Shown here: positions 10,595-21,620 of the stretch, one piece after another | Position numbering within the stretch: the first letter of the stretch is position 1 | Layout of the letters: each line of letters starts with the position of its first letter | Assembly: GCA_020796225.1 (NCBI GenBank) | Contig: CM036764.1 | Location: 24,174,233 to 24,238,232 of the forward strand | DNA from: Arion vulgaris | Lineage: Eukaryota > Mollusca > Gastropoda > Stylommatophora > Arionidae | Length of the DNA: 64,000 bases | Direction of reading: 5' to 3' | Position numbers and translations under genes: made by a program | Notes under the pieces: generated by a model | The model's input: only the letters and a program-made list of their open reading frames with translations | Database searches by the model: none | Told to the model about the DNA's origin: nothing

Positions 10595-10830
10595 AAATGC
10601 GTGCGGAAAATAGTGGGAGTAACAAGGAGATAGAAGGTCAAAAACGAGAGACTATTAGAGACTTGGTCGAAACTTTTCCATTGCTAGAATATATTAAGAA
10701 ACAAATCAAATGGTTCAGCCATGTTAACACGATTACCCATATAACAGTACCACCACAGCGTGCACTAATATTCAGATACAATGAATTCAATGCCAAAGAT
10801 TGACCACACAAAATTAGAGGCGATAGGAAA
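10595..10830 (+). pseudogene. LINE R-d C-terminal fragment
   Basis: The frame reads LLEYIKKQIKWFSHVN, then PPQRALIFRYNEFNAKD and a stop where relatives have the KGRPRKRW motif (35441-35990, minus). It is the basic tail of a LINE ORF2, truncated at both ends. Confidence 0.6.
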
Positions 10831-11069
10831 CACCATATACGAGATCAAATCAGACCCCTTTAGTCAACTAACAAAATGTTCGTCCCTACCAATTTTTCGA
10901 CAAGACATCTCACTAACCACAATATGAAACAGGGATACATTTATTCCCAAGATTCTTTTGGTTCTATAATCTGTGTGTAATTCTTCGTAGAGTACGGCAG
11001 GTGAATTTATGAAATAGTTCTTTTAACTCGGCACATTTATATATAAAAAAGTGTGCTGGTGTGCTTAAT

Positions 11070-11621
11070 CAGAGCCAACTATAAACTGATGGCCCTTCGG
11101 ACTCAAGTAAAATTATGGGAAATCAGACCCCAACTACACCACGTGACCTCGCATTCCAGTATTGGTGTATATAGACGAATTCATTTTAAAACCAACACAA
11201 AATGCTAACTCAAAGTTATATTATGCAACAAGTTAAGTTTAACAATAAGGAATATCAATATTATGAATATTTTTCATCAATTTTTTTTTTCGATCCAGAA
11301 GCACTTGAGCTGAAAGCTCTTAGGCTCGGTGCCATGGACATCGTAACCCTTCGGTTCGGTGCCACGAACACCGTAAATCTGGAGAACCTGTGGTTTTTCT
11401 GCCAGTCCGCGGAATTGAACCCGCACTCACAGAGGACTTGTCACCCGTAGTCCAACGCCCTACGAACACGCTGGGCAGGCGAATAGACTCACAGAATTGA
11501 GTAAAATTGCAAAAAGATTGCAGTGTTCTATCAAACCTCTATATGTTCCGGCCCCCTTTTCTGATCTAGGTCAGGGAACACCCAGTCAGTTGTCTGACCT
11601 AGTTATCTAGAGTTAGCTTTG
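11070..11621 (-). mobile_element. Fold-back MITE with 7-bp target site, interrupted by SINE-3
   Basis: The left end CAGAGCCAACTATAAACTGA and right end AGTTAGCTTTG form a partly decayed inverted repeat. GCTTAAT (11063-11069) and GCTTAAC (11622-11628) flank it. The interior matches the intact 359-bp copy at 48222-48580 in the opposite orientation, including AATATCAATATTATGAATAT and AGAATTGAGTAAAATTGC. Those two blocks are contiguous there and are split here by the SINE at 11287-11481. Confidence 0.75.
11287..11481 (-). mobile_element. tRNA-derived SINE-3 nested in a fold-back MITE
   Basis: On the minus strand the head is CCCAGCGTGTTCGTAGGGCG with a B box GGTTCAATTCC. The body reads CAGGTTCTCCAGATTTACGG. 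A second copy is at 36423-36612. The T-rich run at 11280-11290 is the minus-strand A tail. Confidence 0.8.
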
Positions 11622-11935
11622 GCTTAACATAAGAAATGCGCAGTAGATTTTCTTAGAATACCTTCATTGTAAAATTTTATTCTAAAAAAAAAAAAAAAGC
11701 GTCAAACCAAAGGTTTTATTGTTCGAATACTCAGAGTAAAGATGAATTCCTTAATTCCCCACTAAGTTGGAGTCTTGCTTTCGTTTCTGAGCACTGTTTA
11801 ATCGAGTTAATGTGTATTCTCTGAGACAATACTACCACTGTTGCTAGACTGTACTCGTGTGTACATCCCTATTTTTGTTACAAGAAAATTTGTTGCGAAA
11901 GGTTAGGTAACATGACTGGAAAAACTGAATAGCTA
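11622..11935. other. No recognised feature
   Basis: AT-rich, with a 14-A run at about 11684-11698 that could be an old poly(A) tail. No gene seen. Confidence 0.4.
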
Positions 11936-11939
11936 ATCT

Positions 11940-12215
11940 TATTTTTCGAACGTCCCATATCGACCACTTGTTAACCACTCTTTGTGATTTGTATGTGATC
12001 CGAACCTAAGAGCGATTGTACGCTGTGCCAGCTATGCGCCGACAAGTAGGCCAGTATATCCGATTTCTGCAACGATTTTTATTCACTAGTGTAGCTTTCC
12101 TAGACCCCTATTTAGTTGCCTCTAACGACATGCCTTGTAGGTCACAGTGTTCCTATTCTTTGCTCCCCTTACGAGCCTCGGCAACACACGGGCAAATAAA
12201 ACCCAAGTAAAGCAA
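11940..12215 (-). mobile_element. SINE-6a with conserved hairpin core
   Basis: On the minus strand the 5' part is TTGCCGAGGCTCGTAAGGGG, then ACTGTGACCTACAAGGCATG and a TCGTTAGAGGCAACT variant of the core. The middle is AGGAAAGCTACACTAGTG and the 3' part is CAATCGCTCTTAGG, then AATCACAAAGAGTGGTTAAC. Other copies are at 33300, 52755, 57472 and 63190. Other copies carry a GAA tail. Confidence 0.75.
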
Positions 12216-12261
12216 ACTAGGTTGTAATTAAATAAAACGTGCATAATAATTTATCTATCTA

Positions 12262-12440
12262 TATCAGTCATCACCATCATCAAGTTGCATGTCGCATGCA
12301 GAACGTCGCTTTCATTACACCCTGTATGAAAAACTATCCGTTTCTAGCCAGTTCTCCCACCTCTTCTGGAAGGATCAAGGTTTCTTTGATGCCTTGCTGC
12401 CACATTCGTCTTTATCTATATCCGTGAATGCCTGATAAAC
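12262..12440 (-). pseudogene. LINE R-f 3' coding end with ATG-type tail
   Basis: Minus-strand frames read RRMWQQGIKETLILPEEVG and then QGVMKATFCMRHAT before a TGATGATGG tail. The layout (RRRW-x2-DIKE, then an E-x-G-x-L-A helix) matches 33646-34020 and 47575-47765. It is the extreme C-terminus of a LINE ORF2 and is dead. Confidence 0.55.
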
Positions 12441-12960
12441 GCATCCCAAAACAGGATGTATGGCGAACTTGAGAGAAAAAGTACGCAAGTTAGTCGACAG
12501 ACAAAACTCTTAAATTGTCCATAAAATGCTTAAATTTAGACACCCCTGTGCTAGGATCATTTGCTCAAGATCGACACAGGTGGGACTGCAATAACACAAG
12601 AAGAATTTGCATAGTTGAGAATCGTAGTACTGTTATGGAACAGAGTCAACGAGCCGCGCGAAAAGAGAAAACACACAACACACATGGTCAAACCTGTCTT
12701 AATTTTCCACAAAAGTCAGATACATGTTTAAATTACAAAACGACATTTGACTTATTCATATAATGCAAACATTAATTTGATTGAGCAACTTTAATTTGTT
12801 TAAATTTTCATTGTCTGACCCTTGATAAAGACCTCTTCGTAGAAACATGAACTCTGTTTTTCTATTGAACAGATGAAATACAACTTTAAACAATTTCTAG
12901 GTTTTTCCTGTTTTGCATTCGATAGTTGATATATTATCAGTTTTTTATTCAAAATAGATG
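12441..12960. other. No recognised feature
   Basis: I see no gene or repeat family. One 82-codon open frame at 12515-12763 has no recognisable motif. Confidence 0.4.
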
Positions 12961-12961
12961 A

Positions 12962-13350
12962 GACTGCAGTAAAACTATTTGATTGGCAAAACACGTAATC
13001 ACAAAGTACTGTAGTTTTACAAATTACAAAATCAATGACAAAATACAGCAACGTTTCGACCAACAAGACCTTTATCAAGCAAACGAACAACGTGCAGGAT
13101 TTTCATTGTTTCTCTTCCGTTCTATTTCTAGTTTTTATGTGTGTTTTTGTGTTACATTTATTTCGTTATTCGTTTTTATTCCCAGATTTTCATTAGAAAC
13201 GTTTGTTTTTGGTCGTCCATTTGTTGTTTTTTTTAAATGTGTCACCCCTGTTGTTCGTTTGCTTGATAAAGGCCTTGTTGGTCGAAACGCTGCTGTATTT
13301 TGTCATTGTTTTTGTAATTTGTAAAACTACAGTACTTTGTGATTACGTAT
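12962..13350. mobile_element. Long-arm fold-back element FB, copy 1
   Basis: The left arm (ACTGCAGTAAAACTATTTG, then ACAAAGTACTGTAGTTTTAC and AACGTTTCGACCAACAAG) is repeated inverted on the right as CTTGTTGGTCGAAACGCTG and GTAAAACTACAGTACTTTGT. The arms exceed 100 bp and enclose about 130 bp of T-rich sequence. The right end lacks the last part of the arm that the left end has. Copy 2 at 48598-48995 has the same arms and a related centre. Confidence 0.85.
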
Positions 13351-13714
13351 CAGTTTTTTACATTCTTCATTGTATTTAATTGTTTGCATTTTCTACGCAG
13401 TGCCCTTTTATTGGTGTGAATTACTGAAGAAATATATATGCACATTTGACCAAGCTTTGAAAAAACAAGAACAATATTGTAAACAAGTAAATATACAAAT
13501 GGTTGACATTTAAGAAACTGATTACCGATATATTTGTAATTTTACTGCAACTATTCGCCGTATTTTCATATAGTTTAGAATTATAATAGTTACATTTGTT
13601 GTTTATTTATATTTCGTTGTTAGTCACATATTTTCATTTTAGGACAGTTATAGGTGCATTATCTGACTGTATAAGTTACGTTTGATGTATAGGAAGTTTG
13701 AATTTCTTCTCTTC
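13351..13714. other. No recognised feature
   Basis: T-rich sequence between two FB elements; no gene seen. Confidence 0.4.
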
Positions 13715-13815
13715 TGTTGTATTCTTTGTTTGATAAAGGTCTTTTGGTTGAAAAGTTACTGTATATTGTTTTTGAACTTTGTAAAACTAGAGTACTTTGT
13801 TTTTACGTGTTTTGC
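13715..13815. mobile_element. FB element, single right arm
   Basis: It reads TTTGATAAAGGTCTTTTGG, then TTGAAAAGTTACTGTAT and ACTTTGTAAAACTAGAGTAC and CGTGTTTTGC, a diverged right arm of the FB family with no partner arm nearby. Confidence 0.6.
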
Positions 13816-14099
13816 TGAAGACACGAGTATTTACGAGTACTCGTATTGCAAGTATTATAAGAAAAATTGTGAAAACGTAATAGTTAACTAAAATGAAGAA
13901 AATAATAACCATACAATATTAGGAAAGCATAACTAGGGAATGCTAACCCGAAACAAATGCTTGCAGAAAACGGATGCACCAGGCCGTCAGGCGCATAACA
14001 TGGTGCAACGACCCCTCACAATGAGGAATGGGATAACGGATTCTACGGTCGCCAATCTGCCTCGGAGATTTAGCCACGCAGTAAGAATGTCAGACCTAC

Positions 14100-14334
14100 C
14101 ATAACGAGGGTGGCCAAAACTTACTGCGGGAAGAGGTCGACACAAACGGGAAGCAGAAATCATAGGAATTATATCCTACAGAACTGCCCCCAGTATGCAA
14201 ATTTGAGAAGAAAGAGGTGGCCCACTAACACTAGCGTCCAAGACAAACTGTATGGCGTGGCTGATAATCTGAGGCAGATGGCTGCCTTTATTAGAAAATC
14301 CGAAATCCCAATCTAGTGAGAAAGCAGAAGAAGA
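14100..14334 (+). pseudogene. RNase H-type LINE C-terminus (RH-B) with GAA tail
   Basis: The frame 14110-14316 reads RNYILQNCPQYANLRRKRW, then NTSVQDKLYGVADNLRQ, AAFIRKSEIPI and a stop. This is the end of the RNase H-encoding ORF2 of a non-LTR element; the HILQNCP motif belongs to a zinc-knuckle-like region after RNase H. The tail is AGAAGAAGAAAG. The region 13980-14100 just upstream may belong to it or to a SINE. Homologous ends are at 50190-50500 and 53085-53250. Confidence 0.7.
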
Positions 14335-14990
14335 AAGCATAACTGTTTACAAAAATTAAGAAAGGATGCAGGAAATTCATAAGTGGAAAATATGGTAAAA
14401 TTTCAGAGTCGGCACTACATTTGTGTGTATGAGGTTAACAAGTTTAAATTGTAAAAGATGTTTCTCTATAACCAAGAACTACACAAGTAAATGCACGCTT
14501 ATTTCGGTGTTGGCTTCCTGCAAGAAGGAGCAGAAAAGAATAGTATACGAAGATAAAGACATAAAATTATAAATTTCTGAGTAAAATCTACTCTCAGATA
14601 CAGGAAACATTGTAGACAATCTCGTGTATTGTCCATTTCTCTTGAATTGTCAACATTGTTCCTCTATGCTTTTACACAGATTACTAGACAATTGCTTCCA
14701 TTCAATTTACATGACCAATAAAAACATTAGCCCGTGACGGAATACAGGCAAAATGTCTGTTCTTATCTTTGAGAGTGCGTAGAAATTGATGTTTTCGTTC
14801 GCTTTCTTACCAAATCTTGTATTTATTTTATTTCTCTTACGGATATTAACTTGAGTGACTTTGTTGTTGACTTGATTCTGATGTCAGTGTTGTTTCTATT
14901 TTGAAAAGTTCACTGTTGGAAATAACTGTTTTTTTTAAAATTTGTTTTCTCTCTTGATATGCCATTTTGTTTTCTTGATGGCATGACTTT
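14335..14990. other. No recognised feature
   Basis: AT-rich with T runs around 14920-14950; no gene or family recognised. Confidence 0.4.
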
Positions 14991-15004
14991 GATGAGAGCC
15001 ACAC

Positions 15005-15365
15005 ACAGTGTCAACGGATGTCTTCAGTAGATTCTCAGACTAAGATGGTATGGCATAGCAGCAAACACAGATCTGTGGATAAGAACCGGGCAGGAACCCA
15101 TGATGACCCAAGTTAAGAGGAGAAAATGGCGATGAGTCAGGCAAACCCTACGGAAGACACAGTCCAGTATCACTAGACAAGCACTTGAGTGGAACCCCCA
15201 ACTAAAAGGAAAAAGAGGACTCCCTAAAAAGACCTGGAGACGACGTCATTTTGAGGAACTGAAGAGTGCTCAATTGTCCTGGGAGACCATAAAGAAAACA
15301 TCTAAAGACAGAGAAGAGTGGCGAACAACTGGCACTAAGCTCCACAAAGAGCGGAGAGAAATAAC
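15005..15365 (+). pseudogene. RTE-like LINE C-terminal coding end (R-b)
   Basis: Frames read RLRWYGIAANTDLWIRTGQE, then RKWRXVRQTLRKTQSSITRQ, ALEWNPQLKGKRGLPKKTW and QLSWETIKKTSKDREEW. This is the typical order for the end of this LINE type: RWY, WIRTGQ, R-R-W, KRG-P-KTWRR, then KDR-EW. In-frame stops occur, for example in place of Trp near 15133. The 5' end is truncated. Confidence 0.75.
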
Positions 15366-15394
15366 AAATAACACACACAAATCACCGAGGCGGT

Positions 15395-15535
15395 GAAAAA
15401 AACGCTGTATGAAATGCACACAAAAGTGGACATCAGAAATAACAGAGGTGGTGAAAAACACTATTTATGAAGCCCGTTCTAGAAATCTCTTCTTTTTCTG
15501 ACACTGTGAGGCAGAACAAAATTAGAGATAAGAAG
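15395..15535 (+). pseudogene. LINE R-d extreme 3' end
   Basis: It reads KWTSEITEVVKNTIYEARSR, then NLFFF and a stop, followed by TGAGGCAGAA. It matches the end of the R-d copy at 35441-35990 (SEITEATKETIYEAHTRARF). Short and dead. Confidence 0.6.
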
Positions 15536-15549
15536 AAAATAAGAAAGAG

Positions 15550-15712
15550 GCTGAGAGCCGCAATAGCGTAGTGGTTAGTGTACATGCTGTCTAACAGGAT
15601 TCAATTCCAGAACAGTAGAGAGATTTGTCGGATTGTACGGCTCTCATGACGACCCAGTCTCAAGTGGGTACCAAAGCAATACTGAGAAGTAAAGGCAGCA
15701 GCGTACCTTTCA
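15550..15712 (+). mobile_element. tRNA-derived SINE-2, head and body
   Basis: It begins GAGAGCCGCAATAGCGTAG with an A box (TAGCGTAGTGG) and a B-box-like GGATTCAATTCC. The body has AGTGGGTACCAAAGC and GAAGTAAAGGCAGC, as in the copy at 7295-7578. It is cut off by, or fused to, the SINE-1 copy that follows at once in opposite orientation. Confidence 0.75.
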
Positions 15713-16120
15713 TGTGATTGATTGATAGGACCATCATCATTGCACTTCGGCGAGTAACCATGTGTGCTCCGATCTCTTTCTTACACAGGACGATCTCAGT
15801 TGCAGTGCACGAACTCCGTAGCACCGGCGAGGGTCACCGATTTAATATTTTACGACGGCGAAGATATTTCTGTTGGAATTTTATTTGAAAATTTTCTATT
15901 GAATTTTGCCTAGACAGCGGCTTTCCAGCCTGCTCTTCTCGATTTTGAACTGGTTCTTTTACTTGCTCAAATTGAACACAGGACTCACATTTTATCGTCC
16001 GTCTCCGTTAGGACTAGGAACGCGATCTCACCTACACTAAGATCATGGATCTCGAGAAAAATATCCAGATGGCTCCACGAGGAAGCGAACCTGGTACATC
16101 TGGCACGAGAGACGAGCACC
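15713..16120 (-). mobile_element. SINE-1 near full length, touching the 61-bp satellite
   Basis: On the minus strand it runs from a tRNA-like head through a B box (TTCGCTTCCTC region), GAGAAGAGCAGGCTGGAAAG, and AAATTCAATAGAAAATTTTC, to the conserved 3' half with GGTGACCCTCGCCGGTGC, GTTCGTGCACTGCAACTGAG and GATCGGAGCACACATGG. It ends in an ATCAATCAATC tail. It aligns along its whole length with 59382-59815. Its 5' end, TGCTCGTC on the minus strand, passes directly into the satellite. Confidence 0.8.
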
Positions 16121-19100
16121 TAACATCTACACTATAAGGTTTTCTGTTTGACTGTTGGTTTGTTGTATACCTCCCGGTCTCCAACATCTACGCTATAAGG
16201 TTTTCTGTTTGACTGTTGGTTTGTTGTATACCTCCCGGACTCCAACATCTACGCTATAAGGTTTTCTATTTAACTGTTGGTTTGTTGTATACCTCCCGGA
16301 CTCCAACATCTACGCTATAAGGTTTTCTGTTTGACTGTTGGTTTGTTGTATACCTCCCGGACTCCAACATCTACACTATAAGGTTTTCTGTTTGACTGTT
16401 GGTTTGTTGTATACCTCCCGGTCTCCAACATCTACACTATAAGGTTTTCTGTTTGACTGTTGGTTTGTTGCATACCTCCCGGACTCCAACATCTACGCTA
16501 TAAGGTTTTCTGTTTGACTGTTGGTTTGTTGTATACCTCCCGGACTCCAACATCTACACTATAAGGTTTTCTATTTGACTGTTGGTTTGTTGTATACCTC
16601 CCGGTCTCCAACATCTACGCTATAAGGTTTTCTGTTTGACTGTTGGTTTGTTGTATACCTCCCGGACTCCAACATCTACGCTATAAGGTTTTCTGTTTGA
16701 CTGTTGGTTTGTTGTATACCTCCCGGTCTCCAACATCTACGCTATAAGGTTTTCTATTTGACTGTTGGTTTGTTGTAGATCTCCCGGACTCCAACATCTA
16801 CGCTATAAGGTTTTCTGTTTGACTGTTGGTTTGTTGTATACCTCCCGGACTCCAACATCTACGCTATAAGGTTTTCTGTTTGACTGTTGGTTTGTTGTAT
16901 ACCTCCCGGAATCCAACATCTACGCTATAAGGTTTTCTGTTTGACTGTTGGTTTGTTGTATACCTCCCGGACTCCAACATCTACGCTATAAGGTTTTCTG
17001 TTTGACTGTTGGTTTGTTGTATACCTCCCGGACTCCAACATCTACGCTATAAGGTTTTCTGTTTGACTGTTGGTTTGTTGTATACCTCCCGGTCTCCAAC
17101 ATCTAAGCTATAAGGTTTTCTGTTTGACTGTTGGTTTGTTGTATACCTCCCGGTCTCCAACATCTAAGCTATAAGGTTTTCTGTTTGACTGTTGGTTTGT
17201 TGTATACCTCCCGGACTCCAACATCTAAGCTATAAGGTTTTCTGTTTGACTGTTGGTTTGTTGCATACCTCCCGGACTCCAACATCTACGCTATAAGGTT
17301 TTCTGTTTGACTGTTGGTTTGTTGTATACCTCCCGGACTCCAACATCTACACTATAAGGTTTTCTGTTTGACTGTTGGTTTGTTGTATACCTCCCGGTCT
17401 CTAACATCTACGCTATAAGGTTTTCTATTTGACTGTTGGTTTGTTGTATACCTCCCGGTCTCCAACATCTACGCTATAAGGTTTTCTATTTGACTGTTGG
17501 TTTGTTGTATACCTCCCGGACTCCAACATCTACGCTATAAGGTTTTCTGTTTGACTGTTGGTTTGTTGTATACCTCCCGGTCTCCAACATCTACGCTATA
17601 AGGTTTTCTATTTGACTGTTGGTTTGTTGTATACCTCCCGGACTCCAACATCTACGCTATAAGGTTTTCTGTTTGACTGTTGGTTTGTTGTATACCTCCC
17701 GGACTCCAACATCTACGCTATAAGGTTTTCTGTTTGACTGTTGGTTTGTTGTATACCTCCCGGACTCCAACATCTACGCTATAAGGTTTTCTGTTTGACT
17801 GTTGGTTTGTTGTATACCTCCCGGTCTCCAACATCTACGCTATAAGGTTTTCTGTTTGACTGTTGGTTTGTTGTATACCTCCCGGACTCCAACATCTACG
17901 CTATAAGGTTTTCTGTTTGACTGTTGGTTTGTTGTATACCTCCCGGTCTCCAACATCTAAGCTATAAGGTTTTCTGTTTGACTGTTGGTTTGTTGTATAC
18001 CTCCCGGACTCCAACATCTAAGCTATAAGGTTTTCTGTTTGACTGTTGGTTTGTTGTATACCTCCCGGTCTCCAACATCTAAGCTATAAGGTTTTCTATT
18101 TGACTGTTGGTTTGTTGTATACCTCCCGGTCTCCAACATCTACGCTATAAGGTTTTCTGTTTGACTGTTGGTTTGTTGTATACCTCCCGGTCTCCAACAT
18201 CTACGCTATAAGGTTTTCTGTTTGACTGTTGGTTTGTTGTATACCTCCCGGTCTCCAACATCTACGCTATAAGGTTTTCTGTTTAACTGTTGGTTTGTTG
18301 TATACCTCCCGGACTCCAACATCTAAGCTATAAGGTTTTCTGTTTGACTGTTGGTTTGTTGTATACCTCCCGGTCTCCAACATCTACGCTATAAGGTTTT
18401 CTATTTGACTGTTGGTTTGTTGTAGATCTCCCGGACTCCAACATCTACGCTATAAGGTTTTCTGTTTGACTGTTGGTTTGTTGTATACCTCCCGGACTCC
18501 AACATCTACGCTATAAGGTTTTCTGTTTGACTGTTGGTTTGTTGTATACCTCCCGGAATCCAACATCTACGCTATAAGGTTTTCTGTTTGACTGTTGGTT
18601 TGTTGTATACCTCCCGGACTCCAACATCTACGCTATAAGGTTTTCTGTTTGACTGTTGGTTTGTTGTATACCTCCCGGACTCCAACATCTACGCTATAAG
18701 GTTTTCTGTTTGACTGTTGGTTTGTTGTATACCTCCCGGTCTCCAACATCTAAGCTATAAGGTTTTCTGTTTGACTGTTGGTTTGTTGTATACCTCCCGG
18801 TCTCCAACATCTAAGCTATAAGGTTTTCTGTTTGACTGTTGGTTTGTTGTATACCTCCCGGACTCCAACATCTAAGCTATAAGGTTTTCTGTTTGACTGT
18901 TGGTTTGTTGCATACCTCCCGGACTCCAACATCTACGCTATAAGGTTTTCTGTTTGACTGTTGGTTTGTTGTATACCTCCCGGACTCCAACATCTACACT
19001 ATAAGGTTTTCTGTTTGACTGTTGGTTTGTTGTATACCTCCCGGTCTCTAACATCTACGCTATAAGGTTTTCTATTTGACTGTTGGTTTGTTGTATACCT

Positions 19101-21620
19101 CCCGGTCTCCAACATCTACGCTATAAGGTTTTCTATTTGACTGTTGGTTTGTTGTATACCTCCCGGACTCCAACATCTACGCTATAAGGTTTTCTGTTTG
19201 ACTGTTGGTTTGTTGTATACCTCCCGGTCTCCAACATCTACGCTATAAGGTTTTCTATTTGACTGTTGGTTTGTTGTATACCTCCCGGACTCCAACATCT
19301 ACGCTATAAGGTTTTCTGTTTGACTGTTGGTTTGTTGTATACCTCCCGGACTCCAACATCTACGCTATAAGGTTTTCTGTTTGACTGTTGGTTTGTTGTA
19401 TACCTCCCGGACTCCAACATCTACGCTATAAGGTTTTCTGTTTGACTGTTGGTTTGTTGTATACCTCCCGGTCTCCAACATCTACGCTATAAGGTTTTCT
19501 GTTTGACTGTTGGTTTGTTGTATACCTCCCGGACTCCAACATCTACGCTATAAGGTTTTCTGTTTGACTGTTGGTTTGTTGTATACCTCCCGGTCTCCAA
19601 CATCTAAGCTATAAGGTTTTCTGTTTGACTGTTGGTTTGTTGTATACCTCCCGGACTCCAACATCTAAGCTATAAGGTTTTCTGTTTGACTGTTGGTTTG
19701 TTGTATACCTCCCGGTCTCCAACATCTAAGCTATAAGGTTTTCTATTTGACTGTTGGTTTGTTGTATACCTCCCGGTCTCCAACATCTACGCTATAAGGT
19801 TTTCTGTTTGACTGTTGGTTTGTTGTATACCTCCCGGTCTCCAACATCTACGCTATAAGGTTTTCTGTTTGACTGTTGGTTTGTTGTATACCTCCCGGTC
19901 TCCAACATCTACGCTATAAGGTTTTCTGTTTGACTGTTGGTTTGTTGTATACCTCCCGGACTCCAACATCTACGCTATAAGGTTTTCTGTTTGACTGTTG
20001 GTTTGTTGTATACCTCCCGGACTCCAACATCTACGCTATAAGGTTTTCTGTTTGACTGTTGGTTTGTTGTATACCTCCCGGTCTCCAACATCTAAGCTAT
20101 AAGGTTTTCTGTTTGACTGTTGGTTTGTTGTATACCTCCCGGTCTCCAACATCTAAGCTATAAGGTTTTCTGTTTGACTGTTGGTTTGTTGTATACCTCC
20201 CGGACTCCAACATCTAAGCTATAAGGTTTTCTGTTTGACTGTTGGTTTGTTGCATACCTCCCGGACTCCAACATCTACGCTATAAGGTTTTCTGTTTGAC
20301 TGTTGGTTTGTTGTATACCTCCCGGACTCCAACATCTACACTATAAGGTTTTCTGTTTGACTGTTGGTTTGTTGTATACCTCCCGGTCTCTAACATCTAC
20401 GCTATAAGGTTTTCTATTTGACTGTTGGTTTGTTGTATACCTCCCGGTCTCCAACATCTACGCTATAAGGTTTTCTATTTGACTGTTGGTTTGTTGTATA
20501 CCTCCCGGACTCCAACATCTACGCTATAAGGTTTTCTGTTTGACTGTTGGTTTGTTGTATACCTCCCGGTCTCCAACATCTACGCTATAAGGTTTTCTAT
20601 TTGACTGTTGGTTTGTTGTATACCTCCCGGACTCCAACATCTACGCTATAAGGTTTTCTGTTTGACTGTTGGTTTGTTGTATACCTCCCGGACTCCAACA
20701 TCTACGCTATAAGGTTTTCTGTTTGACTGTTGGTTTGTTGTATACCTCCCGGACTCCAACATCTACGCTATAAGGTTTTCTGTTTGACTGTTGGTTTGTT
20801 GTATACCTCCCGGTCTCCAACATCTACGCTATAAGGTTTTCTGTTTGACTGTTGGTTTGTTGTATACCTCCCGGACTCCAACATCTACGCTATAAGGTTT
20901 TCTGTTTGACTGTTGGTTTGTTGTATACCTCCCGGTCTCCAACATCTAAGCTATAAGGTTTTCTGTTTGACTGTTGGTTTGTTGTATACCTCCCGGACTC
21001 CAACATCTAAGCTATAAGGTTTTCTGTTTGACTGTTGGTTTGTTGTACACCTCCCGGTCTCCAACATCTAAGCTATAAGGTTTTCTATTTGACTGTTGGT
21101 TTGTTGTATACCTCCCGGTCTCCAACATCTACGCTATAAGGTTTTCTGTTTGACTGTTGGTTTGTTGTATACCTCCCGGTCTCCAACATCTACGCTATAA
21201 GGTTTTCTGTTTGACTGTTGGTTTGTTGTATACCTCCCGGTCTCCAACATCTACGCTATAAGGTTTTCTGTTTGACTGTTGGTTTGTTGTATACCTCCCG
21301 GACTCCAACATCTAAGCTATAAGGTTTTCTGTTTGACTGTTGGTTTGTTGTATACCTCCCGGTCTCCAACATCTACGCTATAAGGTTTTCTATTTGACTG
21401 TTGGTTTGTTGTATACCTCCCGGACTCCAACATCTACACTATAAGGTTTTCTATTTAACTGTTGGTTTGTTGTATACCTCCCGGACTCCAACATCTACGC
21501 TATAAGGTTTTCTGTTTGACTGTTGGTTTGTTGCATACCTCCCGGTCTCCAACATCTACGATATAAGGTTTTCTGTTTAACTGTTGGTTTGTTGTATACC
21601 TCCCGGACTCTAACATCTAA
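16121..21620. repeat. 61-bp satellite array, about 90 copies, with higher-order repeats
   Basis: The unit is CTCCAACATCTACGCTATAA, GGTTTTCTGTTTGACTGTTG, GTTTGTTGTATACCTCCCGG plus A or T. Rare variants act as markers: TGTAGATCTC at 16774 and 18421; CTAACATCTA at 17401, 19048 and 20390; GCATACCTCC near 17264, 18911 and 20253. The spacings are 1647 bp (27 units) and 1342 bp (22 units), so blocks of units were duplicated as wholes. Each unit on the minus strand holds TAGCGTAGATG, an A-box-like sequence. No coding frame persists. Confidence 0.97.

Noticed and set aside
16121..21620. Telomere-like or ribosomal spacer repeats
   Set aside because: The unit does not contain a TTAGGG-type motif and no rRNA sequence flanks the array.
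16121..21620. Hammerhead ribozyme in the satellites
   Set aside because: Neither the 61-bp nor the 28-bp unit contains CTGATGA or a paired GAAAC on either strand.
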